Shown here piece by piece: positions 15,884 to 23,447 of a DNA stretch of 64,000 bases. The notes below the pieces were generated by a model. The model had not been told where the DNA came from and ran no database searches. It worked only from the letters and a program-made list of their open reading frames with translations. Numbering within the stretch: the first letter of the stretch is position 1; every line of letters begins with the position of its first letter. A program made the position numbers and the translations under genes. Origin of the DNA: Oceanobacter antarcticus (lineage in GTDB: Bacteria > Pseudomonadota > Gammaproteobacteria > Pseudomonadales > Oceanobacteraceae); NCBI RefSeq assembly GCF_044962685.1, contig NZ_JBBKTX010000014.1, positions 62,001 through 126,000 on the forward strand, given 5' to 3'.

Positions 15884-16851
15884 GTTGGCAAGCTGTTTGC
15901 CGCCAGTAATGGCATGGTCACCGAGCTGACCTCTCCGAGTTGTATATCGCTGAACTCCGACATGTATTTTTTTATTTCCTTAATAAAGGCGCTGGCTGCG
16001 GGGGTTGGCACTGACTCCGACAGCTTCACGACACCCATGGTCAAAGACACCAGGTCGTCTTCAATAGGGATGGCGACCAGATTGTCTGTGTCACTGTCTT
16101 GAGACAGCGGCATATTCAGCAAGGAGTAACCAAAGCCATTGGCCACCATGCCCCGCGCCATACTCAGGGAGTGGGTTCGGTAGGCACAATTAGGGTTGAG
16201 GCCGAGGGAGATAAACAGCGACATAAAATATTGACGGCTGACTGGCCAATCCAGCATCACTAATGGCAATGGTGCCAATTCCGCTATGGATACCGACGTG
16301 CGCTGGCTCAAACCATGCTCACGATTGACAACGGCATACGGCGGCAGTGATACCAGTGGTTCAAAGGAGACACTGCTAGGCAATTCCATGTCGTAGGTGA
16401 TACCGATTTCATAGGCACAATCCTGAATACCCTGAATCAGATCTTTTTGGTGTAACTCGCGGCAGTCCACATACACCGAGGGATACTGGTCGACAAAGCG
16501 CTTCAGAATGCTGGGTAACACCGCACCGGTAACGGTCGGAAAGCCCGCCACTTTCAAGGTGCCGGAAATCTCGGTGCCCAGGCTGCTGGCAAACTGGGCC
16601 AGGCTTTCTGCTTCTTTCAGCAGATTGCGGGTTTTGCGGTAAAACGCCAGCCCTTGTGGTGTCAGGCTCAGTCCTTGCGCGTGGTGACGAATAAACAGTT
16701 TGAGGCCGGTGACATCTTCCAGATGCAAAATAGCCGACGAAATCGACGGCTGCGAGACGTACAACAACTCAGCGGCTTTGGTGACACTTTGATGCTCACC
16801 GGCAACGGCAAAGTAACGTAACTGCTTCAGCGTGAAGTTCATGGGGTTCAT
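15868..16851 (-). CDS. LysR-family transcriptional regulator
   Basis: A 327-residue LysR-type regulator. The winged helix-turn-helix occupies the N-terminus (TLKQLRYFAVAGEHQSVTKA, then AELLYVSQPSISSAILHLE), followed by the linker helix and an effector-binding domain with GTLKVAGFPTVTGAVLPSIL. AGGAG precedes the ATG at 16851; the frame open to 16905 has no such site. It lies directly upstream of the ABC importer operon in the same direction, so it probably controls the importer and GMC genes in response to a pathway metabolite. It has its own terminator at 15845-15883. Confidence 0.88.
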   Translation of the reverse strand: MNPMNFTLKQLRYFAVAGEHQSVTKAAELLYVSQPSISSAILHLEDVTGLKLFIRHHAQGLSLTPQGLAFYRKTRNLLKEAESLAQFASSLGTEISGTLKVAGFPTVTGAVLPSILKRFVDQYPSVYVDCRELHQKDLIQGIQDCAYEIGITYDMELPSSVSFEPLVSLPPYAVVNREHGLSQRTSVSIAELAPLPLVMLDWPVSRQYFMSLFISLGLNPNCAYRTHSLSMARGMVANGFGYSLLNMPLSQDSDTDNLVAIPIEDDLVSLTMGVVKLSESVPTPAASAFIKEIKKYMSEFSDIQLGEVSSVTMPLLAANSLPTSALI

Positions 16852-17207
16852 GTCAATCTCCTCATTTTTTCTGGCGGCTGTTTTGCCACAGAAAAACAAA
16901 TGCAAAACCTTATCTGGTATTGATATTCCTATGCAGACTCCTTGCCAGCTTTGCCACCAGCGTGATTAAGGAACGCAACCACTGCATTTTTGAGAGGGCC
17001 AGACCAGACTGCAGACACACCGGCGGGGGGGATTTTCAGCCATGTGCTGTATAACATTTTCAAATGCAACGATATGGAATATGTGATCAAGCATCTCCCT
17101 CGTCTTTGTTATGCTGAAAATCAATACAATGTCAGCGCCATAAACTATGGCAGATAAATGGTAAAAAACTGTTAAACGGCCAATAAATACCGGTCAATAA
17201 TACCCAT
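16852..17207. other. Intergenic region upstream of lysR
   Basis: No coding frame is supported. The part next to lysR should hold its promoter. The right end runs into the aminotransferase remnant, whose own start and N-terminal third are missing. Confidence 0.5.
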
Positions 17208-17507
17208 ATATTCTTTGGCAACTCCGGCAGTGACGCCAACGATACCCAGTTGAAACTGCTGCGTTATTACTTCAACGCCATTGGCAAACCGGAAAGAAAA
17301 AGGTTATCGCCCGTGAGCGCTCCTACCACGGCATTCAAAACCCTGGAAATTTACCCGCGTGACAACACTTTCGGCAGCGCCATTGCCTTCTGCCCACTAC
17401 TGATTATTACCAAAGATCAGATAGACGAACTGCTGGGGATGTTCGGCCGTGCTCTGGCCGAGACCGGACGGTACGTTGAAAAACAAGGGGGGGGGCTCAA
17501 TGATTAA
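17208..17507 (+). pseudogene. Class III (omega) aminotransferase remnant
   Basis: Bases 17208 onward encode IFFGNSGSDANDTQLKLL and then RYYFNAIGKPERK, the PLP-phosphate-binding region of class III aminotransferases. In the A-run near 17300 one base is missing: the other frame continues with VIARERSYHGI, as in the intact family. The open frame then jumps to FGSAIAFCPLLIITKDQIDELL, which is the extreme C-terminal part of such enzymes. About 270 central residues, including the PLP lysine, and the N-terminal third are gone. It is clearly non-functional. It may once have supplied a transamination step to the nearby catabolic genes. Confidence 0.75.
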
Positions 17508-17599
17508 ACCGAGCCCGCTGAGAGCCCGTTGGTTTCAGAACAAGGCATGAGGGGCGCGGTTTAGCGAGTTAAACAAGTGACGAATAACGTCGTGCTGGA

Positions 17600-17720
17600 A
17601 GCCACTGGCCTTAGCACGAAGGGTCAGGGTCATCAACATTCCGCCATGCGGTGTTATTGGACTTGAAAAGGACTTGCCATTCTCGGCGCCCAACACCTTG
17701 CCGGGCGGAATTTGTCCCCC
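17600..17720. repeat. Diverged relic related to the 265-bp element
   Basis: The segment around 17640-17720 shares CCGCC, GTGTT, TTGAAAAGGAC, CATT, CCTTGCC and GTCCCC in the same order and similar spacing as the right half of the 265-bp element. The terminal repeats are not intact. It looks like an old relative rather than a recent copy. Confidence 0.35.
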
Positions 17721-17787
17721 TGACAGGGCCTGTTAAATAATTGAGAACGACCTTGGTCACTGATATCAACCTGAACCGTTGGCTGAC

Positions 17788-18234
17788 TCAGGCAAAAAAG
17801 CGTTTAACCATCCGCCGAACGAAGTTGCCCTCCAGCGTCTTTTTGACATAGGGGACATAATGCTTGTCATCGCGTTGAATATGATTGGTTAACCACAAGC
17901 CAATATCCGAACGCACCTCCTTGGCGACCTTGATACTGTCTTCACCTGTTTCCAGCCGCTGGTCGTAACTGATCGCTCGTTGCCGAAAGGCCTCGTGAAC
18001 CTTGGCATGAGCCGCCAATACCGGGTAATTGGCTTGCTCCATCAGGCTTTCTTCAAACGCGTTATGTGAAATGGAATAGTCAATCAAGGCCTTGGCCACT
18101 GCCCGAATTTTAAGGTCGTCCCGCTGCGTTATAGCAGCGTCGACCTCTTGTAAATAGTCAAAAATACGTTTGTGTTGAGTATCAATAATATCAATGCCGG
18201 TTTCAAACTCCGGGTTCCAATGAAATGGCTGCAC
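17788..18234 (-). CDS. Bacteriohemerythrin
   Basis: A 148-residue single-domain hemerythrin. The di-iron ligands are in place: His21 (DTQHKRIFDYL), His57 and Glu61 (SHNAFEE), His76 and His80 (HAKVH), His118 and Asp123 (NHIQRDD). The protein carries oxygen or senses O2/NO in the cytoplasm. There is no attached signalling domain. About 75 bases upstream on the same strand lies a short ORF for a membrane protein that may share its transcript. Confidence 0.88.
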   Translation of the reverse strand: MQPFHWNPEFETGIDIIDTQHKRIFDYLQEVDAAITQRDDLKIRAVAKALIDYSISHNAFEESLMEQANYPVLAAHAKVHEAFRQRAISYDQRLETGEDSIKVAKEVRSDIGLWLTNHIQRDDKHYVPYVKKTLEGNFVRRMVKRFFA

Positions 18235-18308
18235 AGGTTCCTTCCTAACTCAATGGGATCATAAAAATACGCGGGTTGAAATGCCCCCGACTCCGTGACA
18301 GCCGCCTG

Positions 18309-18488
18309 TTACCTGGCCACACTTAGAATGACTAACTGACCGACAACCAACAGCAACGCCAACACTACCAACAAGGCCTTGATCACAGCTGGATACCCCA
18401 GCTCATGCCTGGATAATACCCATATCGAGGTGGCTGCCATGGTGATAACAACCGCTGTCATCGTGACCGTCAGAGCGCTCCAGCTCAT
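18309..18488 (-). CDS. Small two-segment membrane protein (59 aa)
   Basis: An ORF from the ATG at 18488 to TAA at 18309 encodes 59 residues with two hydrophobic stretches: about 5-25 (ALTVTMTAVVITMAATSIWV) and about 36-58 (VIKALLVVLALLLVVGQLV). A short charged turn (SRHELG) joins them. The ribosome-binding site is weak (AACGAG). A 23-codon ORF with a strong AGGAGG site ends 12 bases before this start, so translation may be coupled. No family is recognised. It is likely co-transcribed with the hemerythrin gene. Confidence 0.45.
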   Translation of the reverse strand: MSWSALTVTMTAVVITMAATSIWVLSRHELGYPAVIKALLVVLALLLVVGQLVILSVAR

Positions 18489-18500
18489 GCTCGTTAAGGA

Positions 18501-18572
18501 TCAGGACAAAAGCTGCTCCAACCCAAGCGCATCAGGAATGATTCGGATAGAAAATATGGAAAAACAGGACAT
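18501..18572 (-). CDS. Possible 23-residue leader peptide
   Basis: The ATG at 18572 is preceded at ideal spacing by AGGAGG, the best such site in this region. The frame closes after 23 codons (MSCFSIFSIRIIPDALGLEQ and three more residues). Its stop lies just before the start of the 59-residue membrane protein. It may be a leader for coupled translation, or the 5' end of a broken gene. Confidence 0.3.
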   Translation of the reverse strand: MSCFSIFSIRIIPDALGLEQLLS

Positions 18573-18666
18573 AGAACCTCCTGACCCAACCAGACTGCCG
18601 GGAAACAGGCAGTTCGTGGTAGGCTGTGAAATCAATTTCGATGGTGATCGGTGCTCCAACACCTTT

Positions 18667-18700
18667 TGCCTATATTAGGCATAAATACCCAATATGGGTA
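18667..18700. promoter_or_regulatory. Twin operator-like palindromes
   Basis: Two 15-bp perfect dyads, TGCCTATATTAGGCA (18667-18681) and TACCCAATATGGGTA (18686-18700), each have 6-bp arms and a 3-bp centre. They share the half-site TRCCYA and their centres are 19 bp apart. They end 17 bases before the start of a Cro-like regulator gene, so autoregulation is likely. Confidence 0.6.
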
Positions 18701-18717
18701 AATTGGAATTATAAATA

Positions 18718-18969
18718 GTGGGTGATGTAGTAGATAGATTAAATCTATTGCTGGATCTGGAACAAGTGAAGATGCCATGGCTGGAACAGCAAACGGGTAT
18801 CAAGTCAGGGAAGTGGCACAAGGTGAAACGGCGCGAGAATGAAATGAAAGCATCCGAACTAGCAGTTCTCGGCACGGTGTGGCCTGAGTATGCTTACTGG
18901 CTAATGACTGGTCTGGAGCTCCCGGCAGCAGGGCAGATTAGCCCGATAACAAAAAGAGCCTCCGGCTAA
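18718..18969 (+). CDS. Small Cro/CI-like DNA-binding protein
   Basis: An 83-residue protein starting at GTG 18718. A helix-turn-helix is likely in residues 5-55 (VDRLNLLLDLEQVKMPWLEQ, then TGIKSGKWHKVKRRENEMKA), with WLEQQTGIKSGKW as the recognition region. The tail PEYAYWLMTGLELPAAGQIS is shared by a group of small proteobacterial XRE-like proteins, as far as I recognise it. The ribosome-binding site is poor, which may suit a tightly controlled autoregulator. The twin palindromes directly upstream fit this. Neighbours are pseudogenes, so it may be the survivor of a lost mobile region. Confidence 0.6.
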   Translation: MGDVVDRLNLLLDLEQVKMPWLEQQTGIKSGKWHKVKRRENEMKASELAVLGTVWPEYAYWLMTGLELPAAGQISPITKRASG

Positions 18970-19116
18970 CCTGGATCCATCCAATCCTATCGATTGAACG
19001 ATCCTTAAATAGCTGGCGCTACCGTTGTTGAGCAGCAAAATACAAGAATGTGATAGGGAAATGATAATTCGCCCAAGGTTTGGGCTTTTGCTGGTGGTTA
19101 GATTGGGGAGGCCGAA

Positions 19117-19571
19117 TCACCAAATACGACTGGAGTGTGCCCCGCAAGATTCGCTACGCCGGTTTGGTCTGGGCTTTGCCTTGATCACGCCCCCTTTAAT
19201 CGGCAGGTCGAAATACACGCCATTCCAGAAATTCGCCCCGAATTCCGCCGGTTGTTTGAACATAAACAGCAAATTATGGCACCGACAGCTTAGGTTATCT
19301 CGGCTGACGGTATGGGGTTGAGAATAGGGGCAGGCTAAATGGCACATTAACTCCGGGCCTTCCAGGCATTTCATATCCTTCATCGACAGCAAGAAATCCT
19401 TGAAACCGGTGGCTCAAACTCAGCTTATAACGGCTGGTATCACCGTCAGGGCTCAAACACCACTGTAGCGATTTCAAACGTATGGCCTTTCTTGTCGAGC
19501 AGAAAAACCGTCTTCTTACCTTCTAACGTCGCCGCTGTTGCTATGGCAGAACCGATTAAGGTCGAGAACAT
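19117..19571 (-). pseudogene. Frameshifted gene of an unknown conserved protein
   Basis: Three overlapping minus-strand frames read as one protein. Frame A from the ATG at 19571 encodes EGKKTVFLLDKKGHTFEIAT and then VVFEP. An extra C near 19449 shifts it into frame B, GDTSRYKLSLSHRF. An extra base near 19405 shifts it into frame C, KDFLLSMKDMKCLEGPELMC and on to LLFMFKQPAEFGANFWNGVY. After that the sequence no longer looks coding. The original product probably began with a short export-like signal (MFSTLIGSAIATAATLEG). Its function is unknown. Confidence 0.6.
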
Positions 19572-19610
19572 CAGCCGCCATGTCGCTACTGTTTGGAGTA
19601 CCGGAATTAT

Positions 19611-19639
19611 CAGCTAGCAGGCTGCTGACCTGCTAGCTG
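19611..19639. terminator. Perfect 11-bp hairpin past gcvP
   Basis: CAGCTAGCAGG (19611-19621) pairs perfectly with CCTGCTAGCTG (19629-19639) across a 7-base loop, about 130 bases past the gcvP stop. No T-run follows on either strand, so the terminator call is weak. It could be an RNA-end stabiliser. Confidence 0.35.
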
Positions 19640-19765
19640 CGTTGCCACTACAGTGTCAAAAACAGGTTCAAATCGGTTGTTTATTAGCCATAAACTCCCT
19701 CTTTTCTCCTGTTTTTGCCTTGCGTTGACTGCCTCGAAAACAAACATCAACGGCCTGCCAGAAAA

Positions 19766-22711
19766 TCAATCCTCGTAGTGTTCAATCGCCGGGCAGGAAC
19801 AGATCAAATTCCGATCGCCATACACGTCATCAATACGACCCACGCTTGGCCAAAATTTGTGGGCACCGAGGTTTTTGGTGGGGTATACGGCTTGTTCACG
19901 GCTGTACGGCCGATCCCATTCACCAACGGTGACGACTTCGGCGGTGTGAGGGGCGTGTTTCAGCGGGTTGTTGTCGGCGTCGAGTTCGCCGCGTTGGACG
20001 GCGTCGATTTCGCCTTTGATGGCGATCATGGCGTCGGCGAAGCGGTCGATTTCGGCTTTGGATTCAGACTCGGTCGGTTCAATCATGAAGGTGCCCGCGA
20101 CCGGGAACGACATGGTCGGGGCGTGGAAGCCGTAGTCCATCAAGCGCTTGGCAATGTCGACTTCGGTGATGCCGGTTTCGGCTTTGATTGGGCGCAGGTC
20201 GACGATGCATTCGTGTGCCACACGGCCGTTCTGGCCGGAGTACAGAATCGGGTAGTGGCCACTCAGGCGTTTGGCCAGGTAGTTGGCTTTCAGCAGGGCG
20301 TTCTGGGTGGCGAGGCGCAGACCGTTGCCGCCCATCAGGGTGATGTACATCCAGCTGATCGGCAAAATGCTGGCAGAGCCGTAGGGGGCGGAGGATACCG
20401 CGCCGTTGCCTTTGGCTTCGTTGGCTATCGGACGTACGGCGTGGTTGGCGACAAAGGGAGCCAGTGCAGCGGTGACGCCAATCGGACCCATGCCGGGGCC
20501 GCCGCCACCGTGGGGAATGGCGAAGGTTTTGTGCAGGTTCATGTGGGATACGTCAGCGCCGATAAAGGCGGGCTGGGTAATGCCGACCTGGGCGTTGAGG
20601 TTGGCACCGTCCATGTACACCATGCCGCCGTTGGCGTGAATCAGGTCGCAGATTTCTTTGACACCTTGTTCATAGATGCCGTGGGTCGATGGGTAGGTCA
20701 GCATCAGGCAGGAGAGCTGGTCTTTTAATTCTTCGGCCTTGGCTTTGAGGTCGTCGAAGTCAACGTTGCCCTGGTCGTCGCAGTTGGTGACGACCACGCG
20801 CATGGAGGCCATCTGGGCAGATGCCGGGTTGGTGCCGTGGGCGGAGCGCGGAATCAGGCAGACGTTGCGGTGACCTTCGCCACGGCTCTCGTGGTATTTC
20901 TTGATTGCCAGCAAACCGGCGTATTCGCCTTGTGCGCCGGAGTTCGGTTGCATACAGATGGCGTCGAAGCCGGTGATGGCGCGCAGGTAGCCGTCCAGTT
21001 CGCCGATCATTGCTTCGTAGCCCTGGGTCTGGGACTTGGGTGCGAATGGGTGGATGTTGGCGAATTCTGGCCAGGTCACCGGGATCATTTCGGTGGTGGC
21101 GTTGAGTTTCATGGTGCAGGAACCCAGCGTGATCATGCTGTGGTTCATGGCTAAATCCTTCGACTCCAGACGCTTCAGGTAGCGCAACATGTCGTGCTCG
21201 CTGTGGTACTGGTTGAAGGTTGGATGAGTCAGGAAGTTGCTGGTACGTACCAGTTCGGTGGGCACCGAGGTGGAACCTGTGGCAACGATACTGGCGTCGA
21301 GGGTGTATACGTCGAGTTTGTGGCTGTCTTTATTGGTACCCAGAATCACGTCGAACAGCTGTTGCACGTCGGCCGTGTTGGTTTTTTCACCCAGGGTGAT
21401 ACCGAGTGTGTCAGTGTCGATGCCTAACGCCTGATCGTCACGCAGGTTAATTTCAGCGGTTTCGGCGCGGGCCAGTACGGCGGCGCGGTCGTTTACTTTA
21501 ATGGTCAGGGTATCGAACCAGCTGCTGGTGACCAGTTTAATACCGGCGGCTTTGCCAGCGTCTGAAGTCAGACCAGCCGCAAGAATATCGGTCAAACGGT
21601 GGATGCGAGCGGCAATGGTCTTCAGACCCGTCGGGCCGTGGTAAACGGCATAGAACGACGACAGGTTGGCCAGTAAAACCTGGGCGGTACAGATGTTGGA
21701 GTTGGCCTTCTCGCGGCGAATATGTTGTTCGCGGGTTTGCAGTGCCATGCGCAGGGCCGGTTTGCCCTGGGCGTCGATGGAGACACCGATAATACGGCCG
21801 GGAATCGAGCGTTTAAAGGCGTCGCGGGTGGCAAAGAAGGCGGCATGAGGGCCACCAAAGCCCATAGGTACACCAAAATGCTGGGCGTTGCCGAGGACAA
21901 TGTCGGCACCCATCTCGCCGGGAGATTTCAGGGTTACCAGAGCCATCAGGTCGGTGGCGATGGCGACCAGGGCGTTGTTGTTGTGCAGGGCGTCGATGAT
22001 GGCAGTGAAATCACGCACGTCACCGTTTTTACCCGGATATTGGAACAGTGCACCAAATACGTCGGCGCTGGCGGCGGCGTCAGCCGGGCCAACCAGAATG
22101 TCCCAACCAAACGCTTCGGCGCGGGTTTTGACCACGTCGATGGTTTGCGGCAGGCAGTTTTGATCAATAAAGAAGGTGTTGGATTTGTTCTTCTTGACCG
22201 AGCGTTTGGCCATCGCCATGGCTTCGGCGGCGGCGCTGCCTTCATCCAGCAGCGAGGCATTGGCCAGTTCCATGCCGGTCATGTCGATGACCATTTGCTG
22301 GAAGTTCAGCAGCGCTTCCAAACGACCTTGGGCGATTTCTGGCTGATATGGCGTGTAGGCGGTGTACCAGCCGGGGTTTTCCAGCACGTTGCGCAGAATG
22401 ACCGGTGGAATAATGGTGTCGTGGTAGCCGAGGCCAATGTAGCTTTTGAAGACTTTGTTCCGGCTGGCTAAGGTACGCAGATAGTTCAATGCGTCAAATT
22501 CTGTCTTGCTGTCGGCAATAGCGAGGAATGGCGCTCGTAAAATATCGGCCGGGACGATTTCGGCCGTCAGCGCGTCGATGGAGTCGGCATTCACCGTAGC
22601 CAGCATGGCATCGGCTTCGACGTGGTCAATCCCTGTGCCGTTTGATGCAATGTGGCGGCCTACAAAGGCATCGCGTTGTTCCAGTTGTTGCAGTGACAGA
22701 GTGGGTGTCAT
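19766..22711 (-). CDS. gcvP: Glycine dehydrogenase (decarboxylating), P-protein
   Basis: A 981-residue fused P-protein, the normal length for gammaproteobacteria. It decarboxylates glycine and passes the aminomethyl group to the lipoyl arm of GcvH. The N-terminal half begins RDAFVGRHIASNGTGIDHVE. The C-terminal half carries the PLP lysine in HMNLHKTFAIPHGGGGPGMG and the GANLNAQVG motif. It is the last gene of a gcvT-gcvH-gcvP set on the minus strand; a 150-base gap with an 8-bp tandem repeat separates it from gcvH. Confidence 0.97.
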   Translation of the reverse strand: MTPTLSLQQLEQRDAFVGRHIASNGTGIDHVEADAMLATVNADSIDALTAEIVPADILRAPFLAIADSKTEFDALNYLRTLASRNKVFKSYIGLGYHDTIIPPVILRNVLENPGWYTAYTPYQPEIAQGRLEALLNFQQMVIDMTGMELANASLLDEGSAAAEAMAMAKRSVKKNKSNTFFIDQNCLPQTIDVVKTRAEAFGWDILVGPADAAASADVFGALFQYPGKNGDVRDFTAIIDALHNNNALVAIATDLMALVTLKSPGEMGADIVLGNAQHFGVPMGFGGPHAAFFATRDAFKRSIPGRIIGVSIDAQGKPALRMALQTREQHIRREKANSNICTAQVLLANLSSFYAVYHGPTGLKTIAARIHRLTDILAAGLTSDAGKAAGIKLVTSSWFDTLTIKVNDRAAVLARAETAEINLRDDQALGIDTDTLGITLGEKTNTADVQQLFDVILGTNKDSHKLDVYTLDASIVATGSTSVPTELVRTSNFLTHPTFNQYHSEHDMLRYLKRLESKDLAMNHSMITLGSCTMKLNATTEMIPVTWPEFANIHPFAPKSQTQGYEAMIGELDGYLRAITGFDAICMQPNSGAQGEYAGLLAIKKYHESRGEGHRNVCLIPRSAHGTNPASAQMASMRVVVTNCDDQGNVDFDDLKAKAEELKDQLSCLMLTYPSTHGIYEQGVKEICDLIHANGGMVYMDGANLNAQVGITQPAFIGADVSHMNLHKTFAIPHGGGGPGMGPIGVTAALAPFVANHAVRPIANEAKGNGAVSSAPYGSASILPISWMYITLMGGNGLRLATQNALLKANYLAKRLSGHYPILYSGQNGRVAHECIVDLRPIKAETGITEVDIAKRLMDYGFHAPTMSFPVAGTFMIEPTESESKAEIDRFADAMIAIKGEIDAVQRGELDADNNPLKHAPHTAEVVTVGEWDRPYSREQAVYPTKNLGAHKFWPSVGRIDDVYGDRNLICSCPAIEHYED

Positions 22712-22771
22712 TGAGAAGGTTACCCTCAGTTTAAAAGCAAAGAACCCCTGAGGAGTCAGAGGTTCGAATGT

Positions 22772-22811
22772 GTGCGGCTGTGCGGCTGTGCGGCTGTGCG
22801 GCTGTGCGGCT
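22772..22811. repeat. 8-bp tandem repeat (GTGCGGCT)5
   Basis: Five perfect copies of GTGCGGCT lie in the gcvH-gcvP gap, about 60 bases upstream of the gcvP start. As a non-coding repeat in a transcribed leader it could vary in copy number and change gcvP expression; this is inference. Confidence 0.9.
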
Positions 22812-22861
22812 GCAGGGTTGCGCGCTGTTGCATCCCTTGTACTTGACTCGGGAGGGGAGAA

Positions 22862-23248
22862 TCAGCCTTCGCAAGCCGCGCTATAGGCATCGGCAGCCAT
22901 CAGGTTTTCCAGGTCGGCGGCATCGGCCAGTTCCATCTTGAAGAACCAGGCTTCGCCGTATGGGTCTTCGTTAACTTTTTCCGGCGCATCGACCAGGTCT
23001 TCGTTGACGGCGATGATCTTGCCAGCCAGTGGCGCATAGATATCGGAGGCGGCTTTTACTGATTCAACCACGGCGCATTCGGCGTCGGCTTCGAATTCGG
23101 CGTCGATTTCTGGCAGCTCAACGAAGACCACATCGCCGAGTGCTTCCTGGGCAAAATCGGTGATGCCGATGGTCACGGTGCCGTCGGCTTCGACACGAAT
23201 CCATTCATGAGATGCGACGTATTTCAGATCTGCAGGTACATTGGCCAT
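22862..23248 (-). CDS. gcvH: Glycine cleavage system H protein
   Basis: A 128-residue lipoyl carrier. The modified lysine is Lys65 in CAVVESVKAASDIYAPLAG. The N-terminus MANVPADLKYVASHEWIRVE fits the family, so the ATG at 23248 is used rather than the longer frame to 23338. The protein shuttles the aminomethyl group between GcvP and GcvT. It lies between gcvT and gcvP on the same strand. Confidence 0.96.
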   Translation of the reverse strand: MANVPADLKYVASHEWIRVEADGTVTIGITDFAQEALGDVVFVELPEIDAEFEADAECAVVESVKAASDIYAPLAGKIIAVNEDLVDAPEKVNEDPYGEAWFFKMELADAADLENLMAADAYSAACEG

Positions 23249-23447
23249 GTTCTTTCTCCAGGCTATTGATGTTGCGCTTGAGAGACCAGCAGCAGACAGG
23301 GCCGGGTAATGTCGGGGTATCTGTGTGCTGGTCGGCACGGCAACAGCAGTATGTTAATTCAGGGTTAGCGTTGTTGCTGCATTCTACGGCGTCCGGCAGT
23401 TGGCTGAAATGCCCCTGCGCGAACGCTACCTACTTAATTGGAACTAT

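Noticed and set aside
18379..18678. 99-codon plus-strand frame
   Set aside because: No ribosome-binding site; overlaps the better supported minus-strand membrane ORF and runs into the operator palindromes.
19715..20728. 337-codon plus-strand frame antisense to gcvP
   Set aside because: It lies opposite a strongly supported gcvP and its product is a low-complexity Gly/Val/Phe string, typical of a shadow frame.
21722..22471. 249-codon plus-strand frame antisense to gcvP
   Set aside because: Shadow of gcvP with the same biased composition and no ribosome-binding site.
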